This document shows, piece after piece, positions 9,270 through 18,010 of a stretch of DNA of 64,000 nt. Position numbers and translations under genes: made by a program. Position 1 is the stretch's first letter. Every line of letters begins with the position of its first letter. Source of the DNA: Alkalihalophilus pseudofirmus OF4 (lineage in GTDB: Bacteria; Bacillota; Bacilli; Bacillales; Bacillaceae_D); contig NC_013791.2 of assembly GCF_000005825.2 (NCBI RefSeq), positions 2,046,001 to 2,110,000 of the forward strand, written 5' to 3'. The notes under the pieces are model-generated. The model was given only the letters and a program-made list of their open reading frames with translations, was not told the DNA's origin and did no database searches.

Positions 9270-9283
9270 TTAAAACGCTTTCA
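9270..9283 (-). promoter_or_regulatory. cre-like site (CcpA)
   Basis: Minus strand TGAAAGCGTTTTAA matches the catabolite-responsive-element consensus with one mismatch near its 3' end, 12 bp before the acyl-CoA dehydrogenase start. A roadblock or repression site is plausible. Confidence 0.4.
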
Positions 9284-9407
9284 TTTCTACTTTATTAACT
9301 ATCTTATCGCTATTACTTTATGCAACGCTCACCATTCTCATTAACATAATATTCTTACTACTATACTTTTACATTCGTCTAGTAAACAGGTTTTTCCTGC
9401 TTATTCA

Positions 9408-9445
9408 ACAAAAATCCCCTATGAATGATAATTCATTCATGGGGG
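9408..9445 (-). terminator. Terminator of the lipoprotein gene at 9456
   Basis: Long hairpin CCCCTATGAATGA / TTCATTCATGGGG followed on the minus strand by ATTTTTG. Its stem is built around the FadR-like palindrome. Confidence 0.75.
9422..9439. promoter_or_regulatory. FadR-like operator palindrome
   Basis: TGAATGATAATTCATTCA has both 7-base arms (TGAATGA, TCATTCA) of the B. subtilis FadR consensus TGAATGAMTANTCATTCA with the same 4-base centre length. It lies upstream of a beta-oxidation-type operon. It is also the core of a terminator stem, so which role matters, or both, is not decided. Confidence 0.5.
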
Positions 9446-9455
9446 TTAAAGGTCT

Positions 9456-10115
9456 TTATGGCGAATAGACATCACGAACAATGGCAACTAGATACCACTC
9501 GCCCTCTTTTTCTTCAAATACAAACCGAAGCGCCTGCCAATCGAACTCAATGTCAGAAGGTGGTGAGTAATACTCTACATACTTTGCTTCAGGATACTCA
9601 TCAGCAATCGTATTTATCATTCCCCCACTTTCTACAATGGAGTCGTTATAGGTCACTTCAGTGTAATCAACGGACGATACTCCTTGATGCATAAGGAGGT
9701 AATTTGTCACCCAATTATGGGCTGTCATTATAAATTGCTGATCGCCGTGATCATATCCCCATATATACTCCGTGTCATTACCGAGGTTGGCTGCCTCTTC
9801 TTTTGTAAAGGTTACATCATTATCTTCATCTGTTCCGATAGCGGCATAAAAGGAAAATGTTAAGCCTTTATCGGGATGAGTCATTTTAGAGAGACTCGGC
9901 CAATCTTGCTTTGAAAGTGTAAGAAGCGCAGTATCTGCTTTTTTCAGCAGTTTTTCTTTTTCCGTGAGCTCTGCATCACCCTCTGCTTCTTCTGGATCAG
10001 TCTCTACATTTTCAACAGATACTTCCTCTTGTAGTAAATCCTCCCTTTCATTTGCAGAATTTTGACATGCAGCCAAAACTAGTAATAACATCCCAATAAG
10101 CAGCAACATTTTCAT
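9456..10115 (-). CDS. Hypothetical lipoprotein
   Basis: 219-residue predicted lipoprotein: hydrophobic signal MKMLLLIGMLLLVLAAC with lipobox LAAC (Cys17), then a Glu-rich acidic linker (about residues 18-55) and a globular domain ending in a Trp/Tyr-rich strand (GEWYLVAIVRDVYSP). No domain name is recognised. GGAGGG lies 8 bases before the ATG. It is a single gene with a terminator, upstream of and in the same direction as the acyl-CoA dehydrogenase operon. Confidence 0.7.
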   Translation of the reverse strand: MKMLLLIGMLLLVLAACQNSANEREDLLQEEVSVENVETDPEEAEGDAELTEKEKLLKKADTALLTLSKQDWPSLSKMTHPDKGLTFSFYAAIGTDEDNDVTFTKEEAANLGNDTEYIWGYDHGDQQFIMTAHNWVTNYLLMHQGVSSVDYTEVTYNDSIVESGGMINTIADEYPEAKYVEYYSPPSDIEFDWQALRFVFEEKEGEWYLVAIVRDVYSP

Positions 10116-10267
10116 TACTAGATCCCTCCATTCGCCTTAGTTCGTTTTTTCATATAAAAACGATGGACGTACTAAACTTCCTAACACTAGTAAACGAGCC
10201 AATTACTACCCTTTAGAGGCAGCAATTACCGCTATACTTACATAGTAAACCTTTTTATTATAGATTT

Positions 10268-10894
10268 ATGAGACATTTCAAACGATTTACCTCACTCTTT
10301 TTATTGTCCGTTGCCCTAGTCTTTGGTTTTGGTGGAACAGATGCCGAAGCGTCTACCACACACACTGTTTCACAAGGAGATACAATGTGGAAAATTGCTG
10401 TCCGCTATCAAGTGGGTGTGACAGAAATTATCCAAGCAAACCCGCAAGTATCTAATCCTAATGTGATCTATCCTGGCCAGCGCCTAACGATCCCTAGCGC
10501 ATCAAGCTTTGTATCAATGGAAGAAGAAGTCATTCGTCTTGTGAACCAAGAACGTGCGAAACACGGCTTAAATCCACTACAAAGCAACTGGGAATTATCA
10601 CGTGTTGCTAGATTCAAGTCAGAGGATATGCGTGATAAAAACTACTTCAGCCATACATCACCAACATACGGAAGTCCGCATCAAATGATCCGTAATTTCG
10701 GGATTACATACCGCGCTTCGGGTGAAAACATCGCTGCTGGTCAAACTTCTGCACAGGCTGTGTTCAATGCTTGGATGAACAGCACAGGCCACCGTCAGAA
10801 TATTCTTTCTTCAAACTATACACACATTGGTGTAGGTTATGCAAAAGGAGGTTCGTACGGTCACTATTGGACACAAATGTTCATTGGCCGCTAA
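10268..10894 (+). CDS. Secreted LysM-CAP (SCP/YkwD-like) protein
   Basis: 208 residues: signal peptide ending near AEA-ST (about residue 28), one LysM domain for peptidoglycan binding (residues about 31-75, HTVSQGDTMWKIAVRYQVG...GQRLTIP), then a CAP/SCP domain (residues about 83-206) with EEVIRLVNQERAKHGLNPL, FSHTSPTYGSPHQMI, SGENIAAGQ, NSTGHRQNILSSNYTHIGVGY. This architecture is common in Bacillus as YkwD/SafA-like wall or spore proteins. Oddly, no Shine-Dalgarno sequence precedes the ATG, and no better in-frame start exists before the signal peptide. A strong terminator follows at once. Confidence 0.88.
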   Translation: MRHFKRFTSLFLLSVALVFGFGGTDAEASTTHTVSQGDTMWKIAVRYQVGVTEIIQANPQVSNPNVIYPGQRLTIPSASSFVSMEEEVIRLVNQERAKHGLNPLQSNWELSRVARFKSEDMRDKNYFSHTSPTYGSPHQMIRNFGITYRASGENIAAGQTSAQAVFNAWMNSTGHRQNILSSNYTHIGVGYAKGGSYGHYWTQMFIGR

Positions 10895-10924
10895 AAGCGA
10901 GGGGATTCCCCTCGCTTTTTTTAT
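10895..10924 (+). terminator. Terminator of LysM-CAP gene
   Basis: AAGCGAGGGG/CCCCTCGCTT stem with a 2-base loop, then seven T. Confidence 0.92.
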
Positions 10925-10989
10925 TTGATCATCTCGCTTCTCATCGATACTAAAAAAGGCTAAGATCATAGGTAAGGAGTGATTACTAT

Positions 10990-12135
10990 ATGATTATGTG
11001 GCTTCTTCTATTTACTTGCCTTTTTTGGCTGATCATTTTAATAGATGCAGCGATTGGAATGAGAAAGATTGATCGATTAGAAGATGTAAGTGTGGAAATG
11101 CTCGATGACGCTCCCCTTATATCCATTATTATTGCTGCTAGAAATGAAGAAACAGGTATATCTGCTAGTCTCTATTCACAGCTAAAACAAAGCTATCCAG
11201 CACTGGAATGGATCGTCGTGAATGACCGTTCTACTGACCTTACCCGCGAGCATATTGAATCTATTCGTAAAACAGATGCGAGAATAACCCCTATCCATAT
11301 AAAGGACCTTCCACAAGGCTGGCTTGGTAAAAATCATGCGCTGTATCAGGGGTACAAAAAAGCAAAAGGAGACTATCTTTTATTTACGGATGCGGATATT
11401 ATCTATCAGCCTGATACGATTGAAAAGGCGATGAACTACGTGAAGAAAAACGATATCGATCATCTCACGCTCGCACCCAACATGAATGTGAAACGATTTT
11501 GGCCTAAGGCGTTTATTTCGTTTTTCTTATTTGGATTTTCCTTCTTTAAAAGACCGTGGATGGCCAATGTTGATGCAAGTAAATCAGCCATCGGGATTGG
11601 TGCCTTTAATTTAGTTTCAAAGGAGGCTTACGAATCAATCGGTGGTCATCAAGCAATAAAAGAGCGGCCTGACGATGATTTGATGCTTGGGGTCCTTTTG
11701 AAACAAAAAGGATATAAGCAGAGGATGGTCACGGCACTCAATCACCTCGAAGTAGAATGGTATGCGACTTTAAAAGAGGCATTTGTAGGCCTTGAGAAAA
11801 ACACATTAGCAGGACTCTATTATCGATATTCCATGGTCGCTCTTGCAGTAAGCGGTGTGTTTATCACCCATGTTCTCCCATTCTTGACCTTATTTTCAAA
11901 CTCTGAACTCGTCCGTATGTTATCTATTCTTAGTATCGTGTTGATTGCTGGTGTGTACATGCAGACCGTTCATAAGATGACTAAAGGGGCCCTTAAGTCT
12001 CTTCCCGTCCTCCCGGTTACTGCTCTTCTTTTTATTTACTGTATTGCCCGTGCTGCCTTTCTTACTGCCTATCGCGGCGGGATTGTATGGAGAGGAACGT
12101 TCTATTCGATCAAAGAGCTTCGTCAAAAAAACTAG
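10990..12135 (+). CDS. Membrane glycosyltransferase family 2
   Basis: 381-residue GT2 enzyme with an N-terminal membrane segment (about 3-22), a cytoplasmic GT-A domain starting at PLISIIIAARNEE, acceptor-side NDRST, WLGKNHAL, metal-binding DAD (LLFTDADIIY) and a later ED-like region (ERPDDDLMLG, with KQKGYKQRM), then three C-terminal membrane helices. Similar proteins glycosylate carotenoids or hopanoids or make lipid-linked glycans; no pathway gene is adjacent, so the substrate is unknown. AAGGAG precedes the ATG at 10990 (a second ATG at 10996 is possible). Confidence 0.82.
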   Translation: MIMWLLLFTCLFWLIILIDAAIGMRKIDRLEDVSVEMLDDAPLISIIIAARNEETGISASLYSQLKQSYPALEWIVVNDRSTDLTREHIESIRKTDARITPIHIKDLPQGWLGKNHALYQGYKKAKGDYLLFTDADIIYQPDTIEKAMNYVKKNDIDHLTLAPNMNVKRFWPKAFISFFLFGFSFFKRPWMANVDASKSAIGIGAFNLVSKEAYESIGGHQAIKERPDDDLMLGVLLKQKGYKQRMVTALNHLEVEWYATLKEAFVGLEKNTLAGLYYRYSMVALAVSGVFITHVLPFLTLFSNSELVRMLSILSIVLIAGVYMQTVHKMTKGALKSLPVLPVTALLFIYCIARAAFLTAYRGGIVWRGTFYSIKELRQKN

Positions 12136-12163
12136 CCGTGCGAGTAACGCATGGCTAGTTTAA
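12129..12163. terminator. Bidirectional terminator between convergent genes
   Basis: AAACTAGCC/GGCTAGTTT stem with an inner GCG/CGC pairing; it overlaps both stop codons. T-rich tracts lie on either side. Confidence 0.75.
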
Positions 12164-12643
12164 TTTACGTCTATAAAACTTTCGATCGACATGCACAATC
12201 GGAAATGACGAGGGCAAGTCTGACTTTGTGATCTCTTGAAAATGATTCTTCTCATAGAAACGATGTGCCGCCTTAAATTCGTTTGTCGTTCCAAGATAGA
12301 TTACGTCAAATTCGTTCGCTTTTGCCCATTCAAGCGCATACTCTAAAAGCCTGGCTGCAATGTTGTAACGAGATCCTCTATATTCTTTTTTTACAAACAT
12401 TTTTCTAAGGGCCAACACTCCTTCTTCTACTTTAAGAAAACTGACCGTCCCTACCACTTCATCTTCAATAGCAGCCGTCCAAAAATTCCCGCCTTTTTTG
12501 ATGTAGTGGCTATGGATATCTAATAAATCTGGCTGGTCAGCCGCGGTAATTGAAACCCCGTATTCATCTTGCTGGATCGGCAGGATTAAATTTATAATTT
12601 GTTCTTTAATCTTTTCTTCGTATTCCTTGATGTCTACACTCAT
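12155..12643 (-). CDS. GNAT-family N-acetyltransferase
   Basis: 162-residue GNAT protein. Core visible: DEVVGTVSFLKVEEGVLALRKMFVKKEYRG (beta4 and start of the acetyl-CoA loop), RYNIAARLLEYALEWAKANEFDVIYLGTTNE and the C-terminal FYEKNHFQEI signature. The pyrophosphate loop is RGSRYN, close to the R/QxxGxG/A consensus. Substrate unknown. GGGGAG precedes the ATG. It converges on the glycosyltransferase gene. Confidence 0.8.
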   Translation of the reverse strand: MSVDIKEYEEKIKEQIINLILPIQQDEYGVSITAADQPDLLDIHSHYIKKGGNFWTAAIEDEVVGTVSFLKVEEGVLALRKMFVKKEYRGSRYNIAARLLEYALEWAKANEFDVIYLGTTNEFKAAHRFYEKNHFQEITKSDLPSSFPIVHVDRKFYRRKLN

Positions 12644-12788
12644 GTTCTATCTGCTCCCCTTACACATTTACTCTTTCTAAATTCTTACATTTTACTATGT
12701 AAGCTGCTGTTTTCATAGTCTTTTATAGGATTTTCATGCTATGTTCGTTATACTAGCAACATATACCTTTAAAAAAGGAGTCATTAAG

Positions 12789-13094
12789 ATGAACAAAAAA
12801 GAGATAGAAGATAAGATTATTGGACAATATCAACAAGAAGAAAGCATGATGATCCTCGTCTTTGCACAGTGGTGTGTCAATCACGACCTAGACCCTGCTG
12901 ACCTTTATAAGCGTGCTTACCCCAATCAAGGAGATAATCCAGCCCTTAAGCATGCCTTAGAATTAACAGTACCTAAAGAAGAAGCAGGTGAAATAAATGA
13001 TCAGACCTTGCTTGGAGTACTCTCTTTATTCGGTAATGATGATTTAGCCTTTGTCGTTACGGAAGAAATGAATAACTTAAAGAAACGCAAATAG
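12789..13094 (+). CDS. Conserved small cytoplasmic protein, function unknown
   Basis: 101 residues starting MNKKEIEDKIIGQYQQEESM; the start at 12789 is chosen for the AAAAAAGGAG 9 bases upstream rather than the longer frame from 12741. It is soluble, acidic and largely helical, with a C-terminal block LLGVLSLFGNDDLAFVVTEE that looks well conserved. I have seen similar proteins in Bacillus but cannot name a function. Monocistronic with a clear terminator overlapping its stop. Confidence 0.75.
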   Translation: MNKKEIEDKIIGQYQQEESMMILVFAQWCVNHDLDPADLYKRAYPNQGDNPALKHALELTVPKEEAGEINDQTLLGVLSLFGNDDLAFVVTEEMNNLKKRK

Positions 13095-13114
13095 ACAGCT
13101 ATTTGCGTTTTTTG
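13085..13114 (+). terminator. Terminator
   Basis: AACGCAAATAG/CTATTTGCGTT stem, 4-base loop, T-run. Confidence 0.92.
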
Positions 13115-13200
13115 TCGAGTAAATGACATCCCTCCAACCTCATCTTCGGAATATAATAAGGAAGAAAACACCATTACATCAAGTGAAGGGGACTAAATCC

Positions 13201-14016
13201 ATGAAGCTCAAACGCCTTCTCTATGTAAACATCCTCCTTATCACCTGCTTACTCATCTTTTCCCTGTATCAAATGTATGTCGTAACCTCAGTCAAAGCGG
13301 CACTGTACCATGTTCAAAATGAGCTGCAAAACACTCAGTCAGAACTGTCGTATTTACATTCCGAACTCTACACAATAAGAGAAGAAACTAAATGGCTGTC
13401 GTACACGGACTATACAGCAGCCTACCCTGAAACATATGGGCCTCCTGTTGCGATTACGATAAGCTGGTCTTTTTCAGAAAATGAATCTGAGTCCTCGGTC
13501 TTTTTAAGAAGCAGAGCCGTGGGTGAGTCTGAATGGCACACAGTAGATGCAATCCAATCAGATGAGCTCTTTTATGAAGCAAGCTTTGATGTCCTACCTA
13601 ACCTAGAATATGAATACCAAGTTGTGTCAAAGGGAGCCATGACCAGAAGTTCTGATATTGACTATGTGCCTGCTGACCTTTACCGACCGCAGCCGTTAAC
13701 CATGGAGTTTAGCTCTTATACTCATACAAATAATGATATCATCTCAGCTTACGAGGCAGCGTTCTCTTTACCTGCTAATCAGCCAGACTATTTTAAAGCA
13801 ACTAAAGCCCAGGCCATTGTGACCGATAAAAACGGTGAGATTTCAAAGGTTCCGCTTACTAAGAATAAGAATGGAAACTTAGAACAATGGAAACTTCAAA
13901 TTAGCGGGTTGCAAATAAGAGAGATTGAATTAGAGGTTACGTACGGAAATGGCAAAAAACATACACGGATGATTTATCCGTATGAAGACTATGAATTTGA
14001 CCATTTTTATGATTGA
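13201..14016 (+). CDS. Membrane-anchored protein with coiled coil and Fn3-like domain
   Basis: 271 residues from ATG 13201, chosen because GAAGGGG lies about 9 bases upstream and the N-terminus is then a classic anchor (MKLKRLLYVNILLITCLLIF). After the membrane helix comes a short coiled coil (LYHVQNELQNTQSELSYLHS), then a domain resembling fibronectin type III (AITISWSF...EYQVVSKGAM) and a C-terminal beta-rich part. Probably exposed outside the membrane with an N-in topology. Function unknown. Confidence 0.65.
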   Translation: MKLKRLLYVNILLITCLLIFSLYQMYVVTSVKAALYHVQNELQNTQSELSYLHSELYTIREETKWLSYTDYTAAYPETYGPPVAITISWSFSENESESSVFLRSRAVGESEWHTVDAIQSDELFYEASFDVLPNLEYEYQVVSKGAMTRSSDIDYVPADLYRPQPLTMEFSSYTHTNNDIISAYEAAFSLPANQPDYFKATKAQAIVTDKNGEISKVPLTKNKNGNLEQWKLQISGLQIREIELEVTYGNGKKHTRMIYPYEDYEFDHFYD

Positions 14017-14104
14017 AGCACCTACACTATTTAACAGCTTAATTGTAATCAAATGTTAAAATACGGTATTATATACAACCTAAATTTACTAGGGGGAAGT
14101 ATTT

Positions 14105-14323
14105 TTGGAGGAGAAAAAACCAAGATTGTCTTTGACAGGCGCAATCGTTCTATTAAGTATTACGATATTATTTTCTTCATGTAATATATCAAGTGCAATT
14201 AGAGACACTCAACCAAACTACACAGGCAATGACACGTATTATTATGAATTAGATTATGAATTAAATAGATTCAACGAGAATTTTGAAGAACTCATCAAAA
14301 CCCTTCAAGAGAATAATGAGTAA
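14105..14323 (+). CDS. Small putative lipoprotein or anchored peptide
   Basis: 72 residues from a TTG start preceded by AGGGGGAAG at good distance. One hydrophobic stretch (GAIVLLSITILFSSC) ends in a possible lipobox-like FSSC, then a Tyr/Asn/Glu-rich tail. No homologue recognised. It follows the Fn3-like membrane protein in the same direction by 88 bp. The evidence is start context and signal-like segment only. Confidence 0.45.
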   Translation: MEEKKPRLSLTGAIVLLSITILFSSCNISSAIRDTQPNYTGNDTYYYELDYELNRFNENFEELIKTLQENNE

Positions 14324-14364
14324 AGACGTAGCTGGAAAAGATACATCCTCTTCCTATAGTAGTA

Positions 14365-14491
14365 GTTGATTTCCGCTGCAGGCACACGCTTTCCGCGGGC
14401 GGTCCGGAAGCCTCCTCGTCGCTACGCTCCTGTGGGGTCTTCCCTGGCCACGCACATCCCGCTGGAGTCGGTGCCTTCCTCTCCAATCAAC
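14365..14491 (+). repeat. Module A copy 2
   Basis: 127-bp module with GTTGATTTCCGCTGCAGGCA left end and GGTGCC...CAATCAAC right end. First part of the second 392-bp composite. Confidence 0.88.
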
Positions 14492-14640
14492 AGAGGAAGG
14501 ATGTTGTGAAGGTCCTCCCTCTTTATAATGAGCTTTTAGGGACCTTAAAATCGGAGCGGGAGATGAATGTAAAAGTATATTTTAGCACTGAGCCCATTAC
14601 CTACATTATTCACTTCATTCCTGGAAAAAGCAGAAAAACA
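14492..14640 (+). repeat. Spacer of composite repeat, copy 2
   Basis: Non-coding sequence linking modules A and B. Its first bases (AGAGGAAGGATGTTG) and its end (AAAAAGCAG) match the spacers of the other two composites; the middle has diverged. Confidence 0.6.
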
Positions 14641-14756
14641 GCGGATGAAATATACGTAGACTTCTGCAGGGAGTAGAGCAGGAGTGAGATCCCACAGGGC
14701 ATAGCCCGAGGAAGCTCACCAGCTCCCCGCGAAAAGCGAAGTATATTTCAGGAGCG
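14641..14756 (+). repeat. Module B copy 2
   Basis: 116-bp module GCGGATGAAATATACG...ATTTCAGGAGCG, closing a composite that runs 14365-14756 (392 bp). Confidence 0.85.
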
Positions 14757-14861
14757 GCATGTCTAGACACTTCTATAATGTGTTGATCCCATATAAGTTA
14801 AAATACCTGCTCCCGAGCTCGTCTTAAAATGCTTATTTTCTCTCAGCTAATCCTCTAAGCG

Positions 14862-16013
14862 TTAAAAGAAATCATAAAAGTAAGGTATTGATTGTGGGAT
14901 TAGTTGCTCTAGCTGATTTAGCTGTTCTTCTGTTGCATCAAGCAGACCGCTTGCTTTTAACTCAGCCGGACTCTTATAGCCAAAGCAAAGTGCTGCTAGC
15001 GATTGAATGGTTAATGTGACACCCTCTTTATTCGGCTTTTGTGATTTAACGCCTTTTTTATTGAATAGAAATGATTGATTATTCCACTCGGCAAATGAAT
15101 CAGTAACATGGATAGTAAGCGGTTCTGCTAACTTAGTGTGACCCCACTCATAGTTTGCGATAAATTCTTCCACATCAACAATCCTCACCATAAAGTAAGG
15201 CTTCACTTCAGCTTTTACTCTTGGTTCGTCTATGGCAAAAAAGAGCGGTTCTCTCTCATGAGTAGTGAGGCTCACTTCCTCTACCATCGAATCATGCTGG
15301 CAGATAAAATTCCATAACCCTGTTCTTGCTTCCGCATCAAGAGCGATAAATTCTTCAACGTCCATCTTTGAGTCCTTCACTGTATAAAGAAGATAACCTT
15401 TTGGACTTTTTGCTTTATCGTAATACACAGCGATATTCATATCCTTTACAACCGTTTTCCACCAGTACGCCACTCGGATCAGCATACCTGAGAATTGGCT
15501 CGCATAGGTATTGTACACTTCAGTTAGGTCGGGATGCTCTTCCTCTGTGGTGAATCGTTTGATGCTCCCAGCAGTATTGCCGATCCTTTTAAGGTCACTC
15601 TTTTTGAGGGTGGTGATTAGACGATTTGTGAAAAGTTCCCACCCGTATGTTCGATAAAATGGCACAGAAAATGGATGAAGCATCGAGATCGTCATGCCTT
15701 TTTCTCGCATCTCACAAAGAGAATGATGCAGCAGCGCCTTCACATGACCGCTCCTGCGATATTCAGGGTAAGTCGCAACCCCGGCTACCCCTCCCATCTT
15801 CCACTTGTTACCTTGCAAATAAATATGATGAGGAAGAAGATGAAGCTTTGAGGCCAGCTTTTCCTCCTCATCAATTCCATATACAATATGATGTTGGTGC
15901 ATCCGTTCCTTTAATTCCTCTATTCGTTCCTTTGATACTTTATATTGAAAGGCATATTCTGATAAATTAATAGCTTCTATATATTGCTCACTTTGTAAAA
16001 TCTTAATGTTCAT
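14862..16013 (-). CDS. Eis-like GNAT acetyltransferase
   Basis: 383 residues from ATG 16013, chosen for GGAGG 7 bases upstream (a longer frame reaches 16109). The N-terminal GNAT domain carries GGVAGVATYPEYRRSGHVKALL, a typical acetyl-CoA loop, and PFYRTYGWELF. It is followed by a second degenerate GNAT domain and a C-terminal SCP2-like domain (LTIHVTDSFAEWNNQSFLF...LTIQSLAALCFGYKS). This three-part layout matches the Eis family, including the regioflexible aminoglycoside acetyltransferases. The physiological substrate is unknown. Confidence 0.85.
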   Translation of the reverse strand: MNIKILQSEQYIEAINLSEYAFQYKVSKERIEELKERMHQHHIVYGIDEEEKLASKLHLLPHHIYLQGNKWKMGGVAGVATYPEYRRSGHVKALLHHSLCEMREKGMTISMLHPFSVPFYRTYGWELFTNRLITTLKKSDLKRIGNTAGSIKRFTTEEEHPDLTEVYNTYASQFSGMLIRVAYWWKTVVKDMNIAVYYDKAKSPKGYLLYTVKDSKMDVEEFIALDAEARTGLWNFICQHDSMVEEVSLTTHEREPLFFAIDEPRVKAEVKPYFMVRIVDVEEFIANYEWGHTKLAEPLTIHVTDSFAEWNNQSFLFNKKGVKSQKPNKEGVTLTIQSLAALCFGYKSPAELKASGLLDATEEQLNQLEQLIPQSIPYFYDFF

Positions 16014-16172
16014 TCTAGATCCTCCGCTGGTTAAATTATGCCGTACCCTTACTGATTCGAGATGCAGCCTCTCAATTCCTCTTAGCTTTACCAAGTCCTG
16101 CCCTTGCAAGAATAGACAACATTCCGTTATAGTAAACTAGCACAACAGTAAAGGACGAAAGGATTTTTTACC

Positions 16173-17006
16173 ATGACTGATATAAATAAAGAGTATAAAA
16201 TGATTGTCCTAGATTTAGATGATACACTGCTTAGAGACGACCATACGATCTCCAGCCGTACGAAAGAAGCATTAATGCAGGCACAAAAAAACGGCATAAA
16301 AGTCGTACTTGCTTCAGGCAGACCAACATACGGAATGGTACCTGTTGCCAACGAATTAAAACTAGCTGATTACGGAAGCTTTATTCTATCGTTTAACGGA
16401 GCTAAAATCATTAACTCCAAAACGAATGAAGAAATGTACAGCAGCACATTATCTCCCAAACAACTCCACGAGTTGTATCATGTCAGCCAGCGTGAAAATG
16501 TCGGGATCCACACATATATGGAAAATGACATTGTTACGGAGGCTAATAACGAATATACGATGATTGAAGGCGAAATTACAGGAATGCCAGTAATTGAAGT
16601 CGAGCGTTTTGTTGATGCCGTTGATGAACCTTGTGTAAAAGCATTAATGGTCGGTCATCCCGATCGTTTAGTAGAGGTAGAAAAGAAGCTTCAAGAAGAG
16701 TTTCGCGGCCAGCTTAGTGTGATGCGCTCAAAGCCTTATTTTCTTGAATTTACAGAAGATGGTGTGACAAAAGGAGCGAGCTTACACAGCTTGATCACAA
16801 AGCTTGGAATTAAGCAAGAAGAGGTTATCGCAATGGGCGACAGCTACAATGATCAGACGATGATTGAGTTTGCAGGACTTGGTGTTGCAATGGGCAACGC
16901 CCCAGATGACATTAAAGAGATTGCCGATTATGTAACAGACACGAATATGAATGACGGTGTAGCCAAAGTGGTTGAAGAGTTTGTACTTAATAAGGTTACC
17001 CAATAA
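16173..17006 (+). CDS. HAD superfamily (Cof-type IIB) phosphatase
   Basis: 277-residue sugar-phosphate or nucleotide phosphatase of the YidA/YxeH type. Motif I DLDDTLL (residues 14-20, nucleophile Asp14), motif II in VVLASGRP, a type IIB cap in the middle, Lys of motif III (GVTKGASL), and motif IV GDSYNDQTMIEFAG. AAAGGA precedes the ATG. Single gene. The substrate cannot be predicted from sequence. Confidence 0.9.
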   Translation: MTDINKEYKMIVLDLDDTLLRDDHTISSRTKEALMQAQKNGIKVVLASGRPTYGMVPVANELKLADYGSFILSFNGAKIINSKTNEEMYSSTLSPKQLHELYHVSQRENVGIHTYMENDIVTEANNEYTMIEGEITGMPVIEVERFVDAVDEPCVKALMVGHPDRLVEVEKKLQEEFRGQLSVMRSKPYFLEFTEDGVTKGASLHSLITKLGIKQEEVIAMGDSYNDQTMIEFAGLGVAMGNAPDDIKEIADYVTDTNMNDGVAKVVEEFVLNKVTQ

Positions 17007-17154
17007 ATAGGTTAATTATAGAGGCTGCCACAATTCATGCGGCCGGCCTCTTCATTCACCTAAAATTAGGCATTCCTTGTTTCCTTCATAATAGGATGAT
17101 GTATAATAGAGGACGTATTAAGAAGAAACTTATTTTGGAAAGTGAGTGTTCACG

Positions 17155-17874
17155 ATGGGTCGTAAATGGAACAATATTAAAGAGAAAAAAGCGGCAAAAG
17201 ATAAAAATACGAGCCGAATCTATGCAAAATTCGGTCGTGAAATTTATGTGGTAGCTAGACAAGGCGAACCTGACCCTGAATTAAATCAGGCATTAAAATT
17301 CGTACTAGAACGTGCTAAAACGTACAATGTTCCAAAACATATTATTGAACGCGCAATTGAAAAAGCAAAAGGCGGCACAGAAGAAAACTATGATGAGCTT
17401 CGTTATGAAGGCTTTGGTCCGAGCGGCTCGATGATTATCGTTGATGCCTTAACAAATAATGTAAACCGTACCGTAGCAGAGGTTCGTGCAGCTTTCAGTA
17501 AGAACAGCGGAAACATGGGTGTGAGCGGCTCGGTTGCCTATATGTTTGATGAGACAGCTGTTATTGGTTTAGAAGGTAAAACGGCTGATGAAGCTCTTGA
17601 ACTATTAATGGAAGCGGATGTGGATGTTCGTGACATCATTGAAGAAGACGAGTCAGTCATTACATATGCTGCGCCTGATCAATTCCACGCGGTACTTGAA
17701 GCGTTCAAGCAAGCAGGAGTTGAAGACTTTACTGTCACTGAGATTACGATGCTTCCGCAAAGTGAAGTAGAACTGACTGGTGATGATCTAGTTCAATTTG
17801 AGAAGATTATTGACACCTTAGAAGATTTAGAAGATGTACAGCAAGTCCATCATAATGTTGATTTAGGGGAATAA
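17155..17874 (+). CDS. YebC/PmpR-family transcriptional or translational regulator
   Basis: 239-residue YebC/TACO1 family protein (YeeI/YeeN branch). The start at 17155 ([16 protein letters not shown]) matches the family; an upstream in-frame GTG at 17146 is less likely. Conserved: [49 protein letters not shown] and [18 protein letters not shown]. Members bind DNA or assist ribosomes at poly-proline stretches. Monocistronic, with a strong terminator. Confidence 0.92.
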   Translation: MGRKWNNIKEKKAAKDKNTSRIYAKFGREIYVVARQGEPDPELNQALKFVLERAKTYNVPKHIIERAIEKAKGGTEENYDELRYEGFGPSGSMIIVDALTNNVNRTVAEVRAAFSKNSGNMGVSGSVAYMFDETAVIGLEGKTADEALELLMEADVDVRDIIEEDESVITYAAPDQFHAVLEAFKQAGVEDFTVTEITMLPQSEVELTGDDLVQFEKIIDTLEDLEDVQQVHHNVDLGE

Positions 17875-17898
17875 CCAAAGAAAACTTACAGAAATAGA

Positions 17899-17950
17899 AC
17901 TGCACCTCAATTGTTGGTCATTAATCAACAATTGGAGGTGCAGTTTTTTT
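17899..17950 (+). terminator. Terminator of yebC-family gene
   Basis: Long stem AACTGCACCTC-AATTGTTG / CAACAATT-GGAGGTGCAGTT followed by T residues. Confidence 0.9.
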
Positions 17951-18010
17951 AAAAGCTATAAGCTTCATCGTCTACTTTAATTGTTAGGTTTTTGGATACT
18001 GTAGCAGCTG

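Noticed and set aside
14295-14486. 63-residue minus-strand ORF rich in Pro/Ala/Gly
   Set aside because: It lies mostly within module A; the same kind of spurious frame appears in the other copies, and it has no ribosome site.
17023-17053. GAGGC-GCC/GGC-GCCTC hairpin after the HAD phosphatase gene
   Set aside because: Long loop and no T-run; not reliable as a terminator.
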